Of a stretch of 24,255 nt of DNA, positions 1 to 6,917 are shown piece by piece. The position numbers were made by a program, and so were the translations under genes. The stretch comes from Flavobacterium sp. (GTDB taxonomy: Bacteria; Bacteroidota; Bacteroidia; Flavobacteriales; Flavobacteriaceae), in NCBI RefSeq assembly GCF_021151785.1, contig NZ_JAGKWP010000030.1:1-24255 (forward strand), given 5' to 3'. Position 1 is the first letter of the stretch. Every line of letters starts with the position of its first letter. The notes beneath the pieces are model-generated. The model was not told where the DNA came from, searched no databases, and saw only the letters and a program-made list of their open reading frames with translations.

Positions 1-135
1 TCCTGTAAAAGAAGGACTTTCATTTTCAAGCCCGGTTAATTCCTTAAATTTTTCTTCGTTGAACAGTTTTTCTACTTTCTGGGCAAAAACCGCAGAAGAA
101 AAAACAATCAGTATGGTAACAAAAAGCTTAGTCAT
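1..135 (-). CDS. Exported protein of unknown function, N-terminal fragment
   Basis: The minus strand opens with an ATG at 135 and stays open for 45 codons to the window edge, so only the N-terminus is present. The first 18 residues (MTKLFVTILIVFSSAVFA) form a short basic start, a hydrophobic core and an Ala-x-Ala-like site followed by Gln, a classic signal peptide for export to the periplasm. The mature part visible (QKVEKLFNEEKFKELTGLEN) is charged and helical. It is compatible with the start of a tetratricopeptide-type protein, but this is a guess. It begins 3 bases after the stop of the HMG-CoA lyase fragment, so the two probably shared a transcript. Base composition matches that fragment and not the rest of the window. 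Confidence 0.65.
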   Translation of the reverse strand, partial: MTKLFVTILIVFSSAVFAQKVEKLFNEEKFKELTGLENESPSFTG

Positions 136-138
136 ACC

Positions 139-434
139 TCAAAAATGAAAAATATCTTTCGCTTTGTTGTAAGAACTTTCGAAGTTCAGCAGATTCAACT
201 TATGATCCGCTTTTTCTACGCTTATAAAATTGATTACCTGTTCGGTCGGCATATTTCCCACCAGATCATCTTTCGCCATCGGACAGCCTCCGATTCCTTT
301 GATGGCACTGTCGAATCTTGTACATCCCTGATCGTAAGCGGCTTTCAGCTTAGCGTAAGAATCTTCGTAACGGTTATGAAAATGTGCTCCGAAATTTATT
401 TCAGGATATTTTGCTTTATGACAATTATCATATG
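139..434 (-). pseudogene. Hydroxymethylglutaryl-CoA lyase, C-terminal fragment (5' end missing)
   Basis: HMG-CoA lyase cleaves HMG-CoA to acetyl-CoA and acetoacetate in leucine breakdown. The visible part carries the family's C-terminal blocks: the metal-binding His-x-His (INFGAHFHNR), the GGCP active-site cysteine loop (AIKGIGGCPMAKDDLVGN), and the ending NFESSYNKAKDIFHF. The N-terminal two thirds of the TIM barrel, normally about 190 more residues, is missing. Homology stops near 420-434. The frame continues by chance to an ATG at 498, but that stretch (KSYILVFKFLYSKFVILNTN) looks like AT-rich intergenic sequence read backwards and is not family sequence. G+C and codon choice (CTG, GGC, CGG) differ from everything to the right. 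The break is either a real deletion/insertion joint or an assembly chimera. A GAATTC hexamer lies at 434-439. Confidence 0.75.
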
Positions 435-488
435 AATTCGTATTTAAAATGACGAACTTTGAGTATAGAAATTTAAAAACCAGTATAT

Positions 489-725
489 ATGATTTCAAAA
501 CACATCCTAACTGAAGAGTTTCCAGAATTTGCAGAAAAGATTCATACTTTAAAAATGGAAGATGCTCATTTTAAAAAATTATTTGAAGAATTTGATGCTT
601 TAGATCACGAAATTTACAGAATTGAAAGTGATTCAGAGCCTGCTTCTGACGAAACATTAAATGATTTGAGAGTGAAACGTGTACATCTTAAAGATGGGAT
701 ATACCAATATCTAGTTTCCAATTAG
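489..725 (+). CDS. YdcH family (DUF465) small protein
   Basis: This 78-residue, highly charged, all-helical protein matches the YdcH/DUF465 pattern: an N-terminal EFPEFAEKIHTLK, then DAHFKKLFEEFDALDHEIYRIE, then a C-terminal helix with VKRVHLKDGIYQYL. The family is common and of unknown biochemical function; members are two-helix cytosolic proteins. It starts at the first ATG of the frame and is followed by a strong hairpin terminator, so it is a single-gene unit. Its own promoter is unclear: GAACTTTG at 454-461 is one base off the TAnnTTTG consensus, and the sequence just upstream is the composition break at ~435. If that break is artificial, the native promoter may be missing here. Confidence 0.85.
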   Translation: MISKHILTEEFPEFAEKIHTLKMEDAHFKKLFEEFDALDHEIYRIESDSEPASDETLNDLRVKRVHLKDGIYQYLVSN

Positions 726-745
726 TTTTATAGTTTAATTTTTTT

Positions 746-783
746 AAATCCTCGTAAGTATTTGTATTTACGAGGATTTTTTT
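746..783 (+). terminator. Rho-independent terminator after the DUF465 gene
   Basis: A perfect 12-bp stem (AAATCCTCGTAA at 746-757 against TTACGAGGATTT at 768-779) encloses a 10-base loop and runs straight into a T tract (777-783). It closes the DUF465 unit. The loop also holds the TTTG that serves as the likely -33 box of the next gene. Confidence 0.9.
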
Positions 784-790
784 ATATTTG
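762..790 (+). promoter_or_regulatory. Promoter of the GyrI-like gene, embedded in the preceding terminator
   Basis: TATATTTG at 783-790 fits the Bacteroidota -7 consensus TAnnTTTG exactly. TTG at 762-764 lies 18 bases upstream, a normal -33 spacing. The predicted start of transcription is about 797-800, very close to the ATG at 807, so the leader is only a few bases. The -33 box is in the terminator loop and the -7 box starts in its T tract. Confidence 0.7.
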
Positions 791-806
791 ACTAAATGCT
801 ATTCAA

Positions 807-1283
807 ATGAAATTTGAACTAAAAGAAATCGAAGCCAAAATGCTAATTGGTTATTCCGTAACCATGTCATTGGCTGAAAACAAAACACAAGAAATTTGGA
901 AAAAATTCATGCCAAAACTTAAGGAAATAAAGCATGCTAAAAGTGCTGACTTGTATTCTTTACAAATTTATCCTATGGATTATTACACAAAATTCTCTCC
1001 GTTTACATCATTTACAAAATGGGCAGCCATTGAGGTAAAAAATTTTGAAAATTGTCCAACAGATTTTCAACAATTTACATTACCAGCAGGGAAATATGCC
1101 GTTTTTTTACACAAGGGAAATACTGAACAATTTATTAAAACTGCCCAATACATTTATGGAGAATGGTTACCAAAATCAGGATTTAAATTAGATGACAGAC
1201 CTCATTTTGAGTTATTAGGTGATACTTATTTAGGTCATGAACATCCCGACTCAGAAGAAGAAGTCTGGATACCAATTAAATAA
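807..1283 (+). CDS. GyrI-like / AraC effector-binding domain protein
   Basis: This 158-residue protein is a stand-alone GyrI-like small-molecule binding domain. The C-terminal signature is clear: LPAGKYAVFLHKG (about 91-103), then YIYGEWLPKSGFKLDDRPHFEL and SEEEVWIPI at the end. In regulators such as BmrR and Rob this fold binds drugs or metabolites next to a DNA-binding domain. Here no helix-turn-helix is present, so it is a ligand-binding or possibly hydrolytic single-domain member in the cytosol. It has no signal peptide. It is transcribed alone from a near-leaderless promoter and converges on the CstB-like gene with 21 bases between stop codons and no obvious strong hairpin. The physiological ligand cannot be read from sequence. 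Confidence 0.85.
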   Translation: MKFELKEIEAKMLIGYSVTMSLAENKTQEIWKKFMPKLKEIKHAKSADLYSLQIYPMDYYTKFSPFTSFTKWAAIEVKNFENCPTDFQQFTLPAGKYAVFLHKGNTEQFIKTAQYIYGEWLPKSGFKLDDRPHFELLGDTYLGHEHPDSEEEVWIPIK

Positions 1284-1304
1284 CAGCTTATTATAAGTAA
1301 ATAA

Positions 1305-2714
1305 TTACAACATTGTTAAAGGGCAAACATAATCTGTAATAGGCAATAAAGACGTTTCTTTAATTGCTGAAAAGCCACCATTTACTTCCACAAAATACTG
1401 AATACCTCTTTGATATAATAAAGACGCAGCTATCATACTCCTATAACCTCCTGCACAATGCAAAACAAAATTGGTTGTTGGAAATTCATGTATTCTTTTA
1501 TATAATTGATTTAATGGAATATTAATAGCTCCTTGAACGTGTTCTGCATCAAATTCACTTTTTTTACGAACATCTACTATAGGCCAATTAGAATAATGAG
1601 AAGTAATCTCAGATGCTTCAATTCTTTTAATAGTTTGTACTGGAAATCCTTCGTTAATCCAAGCCTCAAACCCTCCAGCTAAATAACCAATAGTTCCATC
1701 ATAACCCACTCTAGACAATCGTATCATACACTCCTCTTCTCTTCCTAATTCAGTTACTAAAACAAATTTCTGGTTAATGTTTTCAATCATCTCTCCTACC
1801 CACATGGCAAAATTTCCATCAATTCCTATATTGATACTATTTGGAATGAATCCGTCAGCAAAAACAGCCGCAGAACGAGTATCTAATACTATAACTGAAC
1901 CATCTTGAATCAAATCTTTAATATCTTTAACTTCAATTGGCTTTTTTCCCTTTGTTAAAACAGATTCTAGACTTTCATATCCTTTTATATTTAGAAGTAC
2001 ATTTTTAGGAAAATACCCTGGCGGTTGAGTTAATCCATTAAGCAATTCACTAACAAATTCTTCCTCAGTCATATTAGCACGTAAAGCGTAGTTTGTTCTT
2101 TTTTGATTTCCTAATGTATCTGTTGTTTCTTTACTCATGTTTTTACCACATGCACTTCCTGCTCCATGATTAGGATACACTATTAAATCGTCTGACAAAG
2201 GCATTATTTTAGTTCGCAGTGAATGATATAACATTTTGGCAAGCTTATCTTCTGTTAAATCAGCAACAACGTGTTGAGCCAGATCGGGTCTACCTACATC
2301 ACCAATGAATAAAGTATCTCCTGAAATAATACCGTGCTCTTTACCCAACTCATCAATGAGTAAATAAGTTGTACTTTCTAAAGTATGTCCAGGTGTATGA
2401 ATAGCTTTTACTCTGCAATTCCCTACCCAAAACTCCTGACCGTCTTCGGCAATTAGAGCTTCAAATTGAGGTTTTGCTGTAGGACCATATACAATGATAG
2501 CTCCTGTCTTTTTTGCTAAATCTAAGTGTCCGGAAACAAAATCAGCATGAAAATGCGTTTCGAAAACATATTTTATTGTTGCATGATTATTTACAGCTTT
2601 TGCTATATAATCGTCTACTTCTCTCAAGGGATCAAAAATAGCTGCCTCGCCATTAGATTCTAAATAATAAGCAGCATGAGCCATGCAATTGGTATATATC
2701 TGTTCGATTTTCAT
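1305..2714 (-). CDS. CstB-like persulfide dioxygenase-rhodanese fusion
   Basis: This 469-residue protein has three domains. An N-terminal metallo-beta-lactamase domain (1-~250) has iron ligands expected of ETHE1-type persulfide dioxygenases: THFHADF (His54, His56, Asp58), HTPGHT (His110) and SGDTLF (Asp133). Residue 59 is Phe where hydrolases have His. A middle rhodanese fold (~260-355) lacks the catalytic Cys; its loop reads TELGREEECM. A C-terminal rhodanese (~365-469) has the active loop CAGGYRS with Cys420. This order, including the dead middle rhodanese, is that of staphylococcal CstB, which oxidises low-molecular-weight persulfides and handles thiosulfate. Family knowledge suggests bacillithiol persulfide as substrate, which fits bshC 6.5 kb away. 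It is cytosolic and probably monocistronic. TAATTTCG upstream is one base off the -7 consensus. Confidence 0.85.
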   Translation of the reverse strand: MKIEQIYTNCMAHAAYYLESNGEAAIFDPLREVDDYIAKAVNNHATIKYVFETHFHADFVSGHLDLAKKTGAIIVYGPTAKPQFEALIAEDGQEFWVGNCRVKAIHTPGHTLESTTYLLIDELGKEHGIISGDTLFIGDVGRPDLAQHVVADLTEDKLAKMLYHSLRTKIMPLSDDLIVYPNHGAGSACGKNMSKETTDTLGNQKRTNYALRANMTEEEFVSELLNGLTQPPGYFPKNVLLNIKGYESLESVLTKGKKPIEVKDIKDLIQDGSVIVLDTRSAAVFADGFIPNSINIGIDGNFAMWVGEMIENINQKFVLVTELGREEECMIRLSRVGYDGTIGYLAGGFEAWINEGFPVQTIKRIEASEITSHYSNWPIVDVRKKSEFDAEHVQGAINIPLNQLYKRIHEFPTTNFVLHCAGGYRSMIAASLLYQRGIQYFVEVNGGFSAIKETSLLPITDYVCPLTML

Positions 2715-2833
2715 TTTCCTGACATTTGAAAGCGAAATTACACGTAAATTGGATTAAAGAAAATGATATTTGTCATACCATAATTTTCCTTTTTTAAAAA
2801 AAATTATTTTATTTGACAATTCAACCTCAAATT

Positions 2834-3250
2834 ATGATGAAAAACCGAATACTCCTATTCTTCTTACTAATAATATTTTACAGCTTTGGTCAATCCAAAA
2901 CAAATGTTTCTATTTATACCTGTGCGAATAAAATTCAAGTCAATCAACCACATCTATTGTTAAATACTGGATATGATTATGAAGAAGAAGATTTAGATTT
3001 AGTTACTTTAATTACTGATCAAATTATTAAGGATAATCCAGGTAAAGAAGGATATGAAGTGTTTTTTGCAGATCGAAACGAATCTAAGATAGTTGTACTA
3101 ATTATAGGCATTCACCAACTAAAACAAATAGATAAAACAACATGTGATTTGTTTTCTAATAGCAATATTAAATGGCCTCCTTACAGTACAATTTTGTATT
3201 TTGATGATACACCAAAAAATAACTTCATTGTAGCCTTGAGCAAAAAATAA
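2834..3250 (+). CDS. Secreted protein of unknown function
   Basis: I do not recognise this gene. The frame can be extended to a TTG at 2813, but TTTATTTG at 2808-2815 (one base off the -7 box) overlaps that codon, so ATG at 2834 or 2837 is the better start (139 or 138 codons with stop). The N-terminus MMKNRILLFFLLIIFYSFG is a signal peptide, with likely cleavage before QSKTN. The mature protein of about 118 residues is acidic in its first half (DYEEEDLDLVTL) and has two cysteines (in YTCANK and TTCDLF) that could form a disulfide in the periplasm. No lipobox and no T9SS C-terminal domain are visible. It diverges from the CstB-like gene and converges on the carboxyltransferase gene. Confidence 0.7.
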   Translation: MMKNRILLFFLLIIFYSFGQSKTNVSIYTCANKIQVNQPHLLLNTGYDYEEEDLDLVTLITDQIIKDNPGKEGYEVFFADRNESKIVVLIIGIHQLKQIDKTTCDLFSNSNIKWPPYSTILYFDDTPKNNFIVALSKK

Positions 3251-3271
3251 GAGCCACCAATGGTGGCTCTT
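3249..3271 (-). terminator. Hairpin terminator between converging genes
   Basis: AAGAGCCACCA (3249-3259) and TGGTGGCTCTT (3261-3271) form an 11-bp inverted repeat with practical loop of a few bases. On the minus strand it is followed by TTATTTTTTG, a usable U tract, so it mainly ends the carboxylase operon. On the plus strand the flank is A-rich and the arm overlaps the stop codon of the secreted protein gene, so termination there is weaker. Confidence 0.75.
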
Positions 3272-3289
3272 AAAATAAAATATACTATT

Positions 3290-4831
3290 TTACAAAGGAA
3301 TATTTCCGTGTTTACGTTTTGGTGTATCTACTACTTTGTTTTCTAGGATACTAAACGCTTTAAGTAATTTTCTACGAGTCTCTTTTGGCAAAATTACCTC
3401 ATCAATAAATCCTCGTTGTGCTGCAGTATAAGGATTAGCAAATAAATCAGCATATTCTTTTTCTTTCTCTGCTAATTTTGCTAAAGGATCCACCGCTTCA
3501 CTAATCTCTTTTTTGAAAATAATTTCAGAAGCTCCTTTTGCACCCATAACAGCAATTTCTGCACTTGGCCAAGCAAAATTAAAATCAGCGCCAATATGTT
3601 TAGAGTTCATCACATCATAAGCTCCTCCGTATGCTTTTCTTGTAATCACTGTAACTCTTGGTACTGTTGCTTCACTAAATGCATATAACAATTTTGCACC
3701 ATGAGTGATAATTCCATTCCATTCTTGATCCGTTCCTGGTAAAAATCCTGGCACATCCTCTAACACTAATAAAGGAATATTAAAGCAATCACAAAAACGT
3801 ACAAAACGAGCTGCTTTCAATGAACTATTTACATCTAAGCAACCTGCTAACACCATAGGCTGATTGGCAACGATACCAATACTTCTTCCTCCTAAACGAG
3901 CAAAACCAACAATGATATTTTCAGCATAATTTTTATGAATTTCAAAGAAAGATTCTTCATCTATAATTCCTTTGATAACATCATGCATATCATAAGGCTT
4001 ATTAGCATTATCTGGAACAATAGAAGTCAATTGTTCACGAATTTCATCTCCTAATTCGACCTCTACCTTTGGTGTTGTTTCTCGATTATTTTGAGGAATA
4101 TAGCTTAATAATCGTTTGATATCTTCCAAGCATTCAATTCCATTTGCAGAAGTGATATGACAAACTCCTGATTTTGAAGCATGAGTCATTGCTCCTCCTA
4201 ATTCTTCTGAAGTAACCTCCTCATTAGTTACTGTTTTTACTACATTAGGTCCAGTAACAAACATATAACTGTTATTTTCTACCATCATAGTAAAATCAGT
4301 CATCGCAGGAGAATAAACAGCTCCACCAGCACATGGTCCCATAATTGCTGAAATTTGTGGGATTACACCAGAAGCTTGCACATTTCTGTAAAAAATATCG
4401 GCATACCCTCCTAAAGAACGAACTCCTTCTTGAATACGCGCACCCCCTGAATCATTTAATCCAATCATAGGAACGCCACTTTTTAAGGCCATATCCATTA
4501 CTTTACAAATTTTCTCTGCATGTGTTTCAGATAATGAACCACCAAAAACAGTAAAATCTTGTGCAAAGATATAAATTGGACGACCATTAATAGTTCCGTA
4601 ACCTGTAACTACACCGTCACCATAAATAACTTCTTTTTCCATTCCGAAATCGGTAGTACGATGTGTAACCAACATTCCAATTTCTTCAAAAGAACCTTCA
4701 TCTAATAAATATTCAATTCGCTCTCTTGCTGTTAAACGCTTTTTTGCATGAAGCGCTTCAATTCGTTTTGTGCCACCACCTAACTTGGCTAAGGCAATTT
4801 TATCTTCTAATATTTTTATTTTTTGTTCCAT
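3290..4831 (-). CDS. pccB: Propionyl-CoA carboxylase beta (carboxyltransferase) subunit
   Basis: This 513-residue protein transfers CO2 from carboxybiotin to an acyl-CoA, giving (S)-methylmalonyl-CoA if the substrate is propionyl-CoA. Both crotonase-like halves are present. The N-terminal half has the oxyanion/biotin loops DSGGARIQEGVRSLGGYAD (~127-145) and MGPCAGGAVYSPAMTDF (~164-180); the C-terminal half has EDVPGFLPG (~358-366) and KAYGGAYDVM (399-408). In characterised acyl-CoA carboxylases an Asp in GGAYDVM marks propionyl-CoA preference, whereas Ile marks acetyl-CoA; here it is Asp406. Length is typical. It is the last gene of the operon, 63 bases after the biotin carboxylase, with no promoter seen in that gap. 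Methylmalonyl-CoA decarboxylase subunits are related, but the biotin carboxylase next door argues for a carboxylase. Confidence 0.9.
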   Translation of the reverse strand: MEQKIKILEDKIALAKLGGGTKRIEALHAKKRLTARERIEYLLDEGSFEEIGMLVTHRTTDFGMEKEVIYGDGVVTGYGTINGRPIYIFAQDFTVFGGSLSETHAEKICKVMDMALKSGVPMIGLNDSGGARIQEGVRSLGGYADIFYRNVQASGVIPQISAIMGPCAGGAVYSPAMTDFTMMVENNSYMFVTGPNVVKTVTNEEVTSEELGGAMTHASKSGVCHITSANGIECLEDIKRLLSYIPQNNRETTPKVEVELGDEIREQLTSIVPDNANKPYDMHDVIKGIIDEESFFEIHKNYAENIIVGFARLGGRSIGIVANQPMVLAGCLDVNSSLKAARFVRFCDCFNIPLLVLEDVPGFLPGTDQEWNGIITHGAKLLYAFSEATVPRVTVITRKAYGGAYDVMNSKHIGADFNFAWPSAEIAVMGAKGASEIIFKKEISEAVDPLAKLAEKEKEYADLFANPYTAAQRGFIDEVILPKETRRKLLKAFSILENKVVDTPKRKHGNIPL

Positions 4832-4894
4832 TTTCGACTGAGAATTATGAGATTAGCATTTAGAATTTACCGAAACGTATATGCGCTTATTCAT

Positions 4895-6334
4895 TTAGTT
4901 AGGTAATCTTAGCATTTTTTTATCTACTAAATATTGCTCTAATGCTACCAAAGCAGCAATTTCTGCTTCCTTATCAAACTGTGCTTTTAATTTTTCGCTA
5001 TCGTAATATTTTTTCACAAAATTGGTATCGAAATTTCCTGAACGAAATGCTTCGTGTTCCATCACAAATGTGCCAAAAGGTAATGTTGTACTTACGCCTT
5101 CAACTTTATATTGTGCAATAGCTTCAATCATCAATTCGATAGCTTCCTCGCGTGTTTTTCCATAAGTAATTAGTTTTGCTAACATCGGATCGTAATAAAT
5201 AGGCACATCCATACCTTGTTCAAAACCATTATCTACACGAATGCCTTCTCCAACAGGAATTTGGTACACATCTAGATGTCCGACACTAGGCAAAAAGTCG
5301 TTTAATGGATCTTCCGCATACACACGCAATTCCATGGCATGTCCTTTTATTTCTAAATCTTCTTGCTTAATTGGTAAGGCTTCACCTCTAGCTACTCGAA
5401 TTTGCATTTCAACTAAATCGATACCCGTAATCATTTCTGTAACAGGATGTTCCACTTGTAAACGCGTATTCATTTCTAAAAAATAAAAGTTCTTATTCTC
5501 ATCCAATAAAAACTCTACAGTTCCAGCTCCCAAATAATCACACGATTGCGCCACTCGAACGGCAGCTTCTCCCATCGCTTTACGAATAGCTGGAGTTAAA
5601 ACTGATGATGGTGCCTCTTCAACTACTTTTTGATGACGTCTCTGTATACTACATTCTCTTTCGAATAAGTATAAAATATTTCCATGACTGTCAGCCATTA
5701 CTTGAATTTCAATATGACGAGGCGATCCTACATATTTTTCAATAAAAACTGAACCATCGCCAAATGCATTTGTAGCTTCAGAAATAGCACGTTGCATTTG
5801 AGCTTCAAAATCAGCTTCTTTCTCAACAATACGCATTCCCTTACCTCCACCTCCAGCTGAAGCTTTGATTAAAATAGGAAAACCAATTTCTTTTGCTACT
5901 TGCTTTGCTTTTTCAACATCGGTTATGGCTTCATCTAATCCAGGTACCATAGGAATATCAAATGCTTTAACAGCTTCTTTTGCTGCCAACTTACTTCCCA
6001 TAACTTTCATAGCATGAGATTTTGGCCCGATAAATGTAATATTATTTTTCTCTGCCAATTCTGAAAAATCTGCATTCTCACTTAAGAATCCATAACCAGG
6101 ATGTATTCCATCTACCCCTAGCTCTTTACAAACTTCGATAATTTTATTTCCTAATAAATAAGATTGATTAGATGGTGCTTCACCAATACAAACGGCTTCA
6201 TCAGCAAATTTAACGTGTGGAGAATTTCTATCAACAGTAGAATAAACGGCAACTGTTTTAATTCCCATTTTTTTTGCAGTTTTCATTACACGAAGTGCAA
6301 TTTCACCTCTATTTGCAACTAATATTTTTTTCAT
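4895..6334 (-). CDS. accC: Biotin carboxylase subunit of acyl-CoA carboxylase
   Basis: This enzyme uses ATP and bicarbonate to carboxylate biotin on the carrier protein encoded just upstream. From ATG at 6334 the protein is 479 residues and begins MKKILVANRGEIALRV, the universal AccC start. An ATG 15 bases further up would add MNLNS and overlap the preceding gene, so I prefer 6334. Domains: the pre-ATP-grasp fold (1-~110), ATP-grasp with the glycine-rich loop KASAGGGGKGMRIV (158-170), catalytic RHQKVVEEAPS (233-243) and EMNTRLQVEHPVTE (287-300), then the C-terminal biotin carboxylase fold to ~445. The tail to 479 is a flavobacterial-type extension. The start lies one base after the carrier gene's TAG, indicating translational coupling. 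Confidence 0.92.
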   Translation of the reverse strand: MKKILVANRGEIALRVMKTAKKMGIKTVAVYSTVDRNSPHVKFADEAVCIGEAPSNQSYLLGNKIIEVCKELGVDGIHPGYGFLSENADFSELAEKNNITFIGPKSHAMKVMGSKLAAKEAVKAFDIPMVPGLDEAITDVEKAKQVAKEIGFPILIKASAGGGGKGMRIVEKEADFEAQMQRAISEATNAFGDGSVFIEKYVGSPRHIEIQVMADSHGNILYLFERECSIQRRHQKVVEEAPSSVLTPAIRKAMGEAAVRVAQSCDYLGAGTVEFLLDENKNFYFLEMNTRLQVEHPVTEMITGIDLVEMQIRVARGEALPIKQEDLEIKGHAMELRVYAEDPLNDFLPSVGHLDVYQIPVGEGIRVDNGFEQGMDVPIYYDPMLAKLITYGKTREEAIELMIEAIAQYKVEGVSTTLPFGTFVMEHEAFRSGNFDTNFVKKYYDSEKLKAQFDKEAEIAALVALEQYLVDKKMLRLPN

Positions 6335-6335
6335 G

Positions 6336-6821
6336 CTATTCAAATTCAATTAATAACTGTCCTTTTTCAACGGCATTTCCTTTTTCAATAGATACACTTT
6401 TAATTACACCTGCACGAGGAGAAAATAACGTGTTTTCCATTTTCATAGCTTCAAGAATTAACAATGTATCATTTTCTTGAACCTCTTGTCCTACTTGAAC
6501 TGCAACTTCTAAAATTAAACCAGGCATTGGTGCTTTTATAGCATTAACAACTTTTCCTGCTCCTAAGGAAATTCCCATTTCCTTAATCAAAGAATCTAAT
6601 GGAGTAGCAATATCTACTTGATATGTATTCCCATTCACTTTTACAGTATATTTTCTTGAATTGAAATCAGTAGTAATCAGTTCTGCCTGAAAAGCTTTAT
6701 GCTTATTAAGAATGTGAAAATGATTTTCTTGAATACTAACAGCATCTAATTTTTCTAAATCCTGTTCAGTAAATTCAAAAGATGTGCTTTTATTCACTGA
6801 AAGTTTATAAGTTTTACTCAT
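6336..6821 (-). CDS. Biotin carboxyl carrier protein of acyl-CoA carboxylase
   Basis: This 161-residue protein carries biotin between the carboxylase and carboxyltransferase. The C-terminal biotinyl domain (~93-161) has the motif EAMKMEN with Lys127 as the biotinylation site and flanking AIKAPMPGLILEV. The N-terminal ~85 residues form a small beta-rich region (TYKLSVNKSTSFEFTEQDLE, then RKYTVKVNGNTYQVDI), as expected of the linker/BT-like part that docks carriers of acyl-CoA carboxylases. There is no Pro/Ala-rich linker as in E. coli AccB. It is the first gene of the carrier-carboxylase-carboxyltransferase operon. A perfect palindrome and a TTTTTGCG element lie in its upstream region. Together with the methylmalonyl-CoA mutase genes in this window it completes most of the propionate-to-succinate route. 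Confidence 0.9.
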   Translation of the reverse strand: MSKTYKLSVNKSTSFEFTEQDLEKLDAVSIQENHFHILNKHKAFQAELITTDFNSRKYTVKVNGNTYQVDIATPLDSLIKEMGISLGAGKVVNAIKAPMPGLILEVAVQVGQEVQENDTLLILEAMKMENTLFSPRAGVIKSVSIEKGNAVEKGQLLIEFE

Positions 6822-6855
6822 AATTTTAAAAATTTGGTCGTAAAAATAAGCAAAA

Positions 6856-6879
6856 GAAAACGTTTTCGGAACGCAAAAA
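6856..6879 (-). promoter_or_regulatory. Palindromic operator candidate upstream of the carboxylase operon
   Basis: GAAAACGTTTTC at 6856-6867 is a perfect 12-bp palindrome. On the minus strand it is preceded by TTTTTGCG (6872-6879). It lies 35-58 bases before the first codon of the carrier gene. TTCTTTTG just downstream of the palindrome on the minus strand is one base from the -7 consensus. The same TTTTTGCG followed by a palindrome with an AACGTT core occurs in the aceB/regulator divergent region, so a shared regulator is possible. Confidence 0.45.
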
Positions 6880-6917
6880 AATAAAAATGTGGTAGTTTGG
6901 TATAGTTAAAAAATAAA

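Noticed and set aside
145..435. Plus-strand open frame of 96 codons
   Set aside because: It lies antisense to the HMG-CoA lyase fragment, whose protein motifs are unmistakable; the plus frame has no recognisable family features.
435..498. N-terminal 21 codons of the minus-strand frame ending at 139, as the start of an intact gene
   Set aside because: The residues are low-complexity translation of AT-rich sequence and do not match HMG-CoA lyase; they probably arise by chance from the junction and overlap the DUF465 start.
2813..2833. TTG start for the secreted protein gene
   Set aside because: It lies within a near-consensus -7 box and would put seven residues in front of a clean signal peptide.
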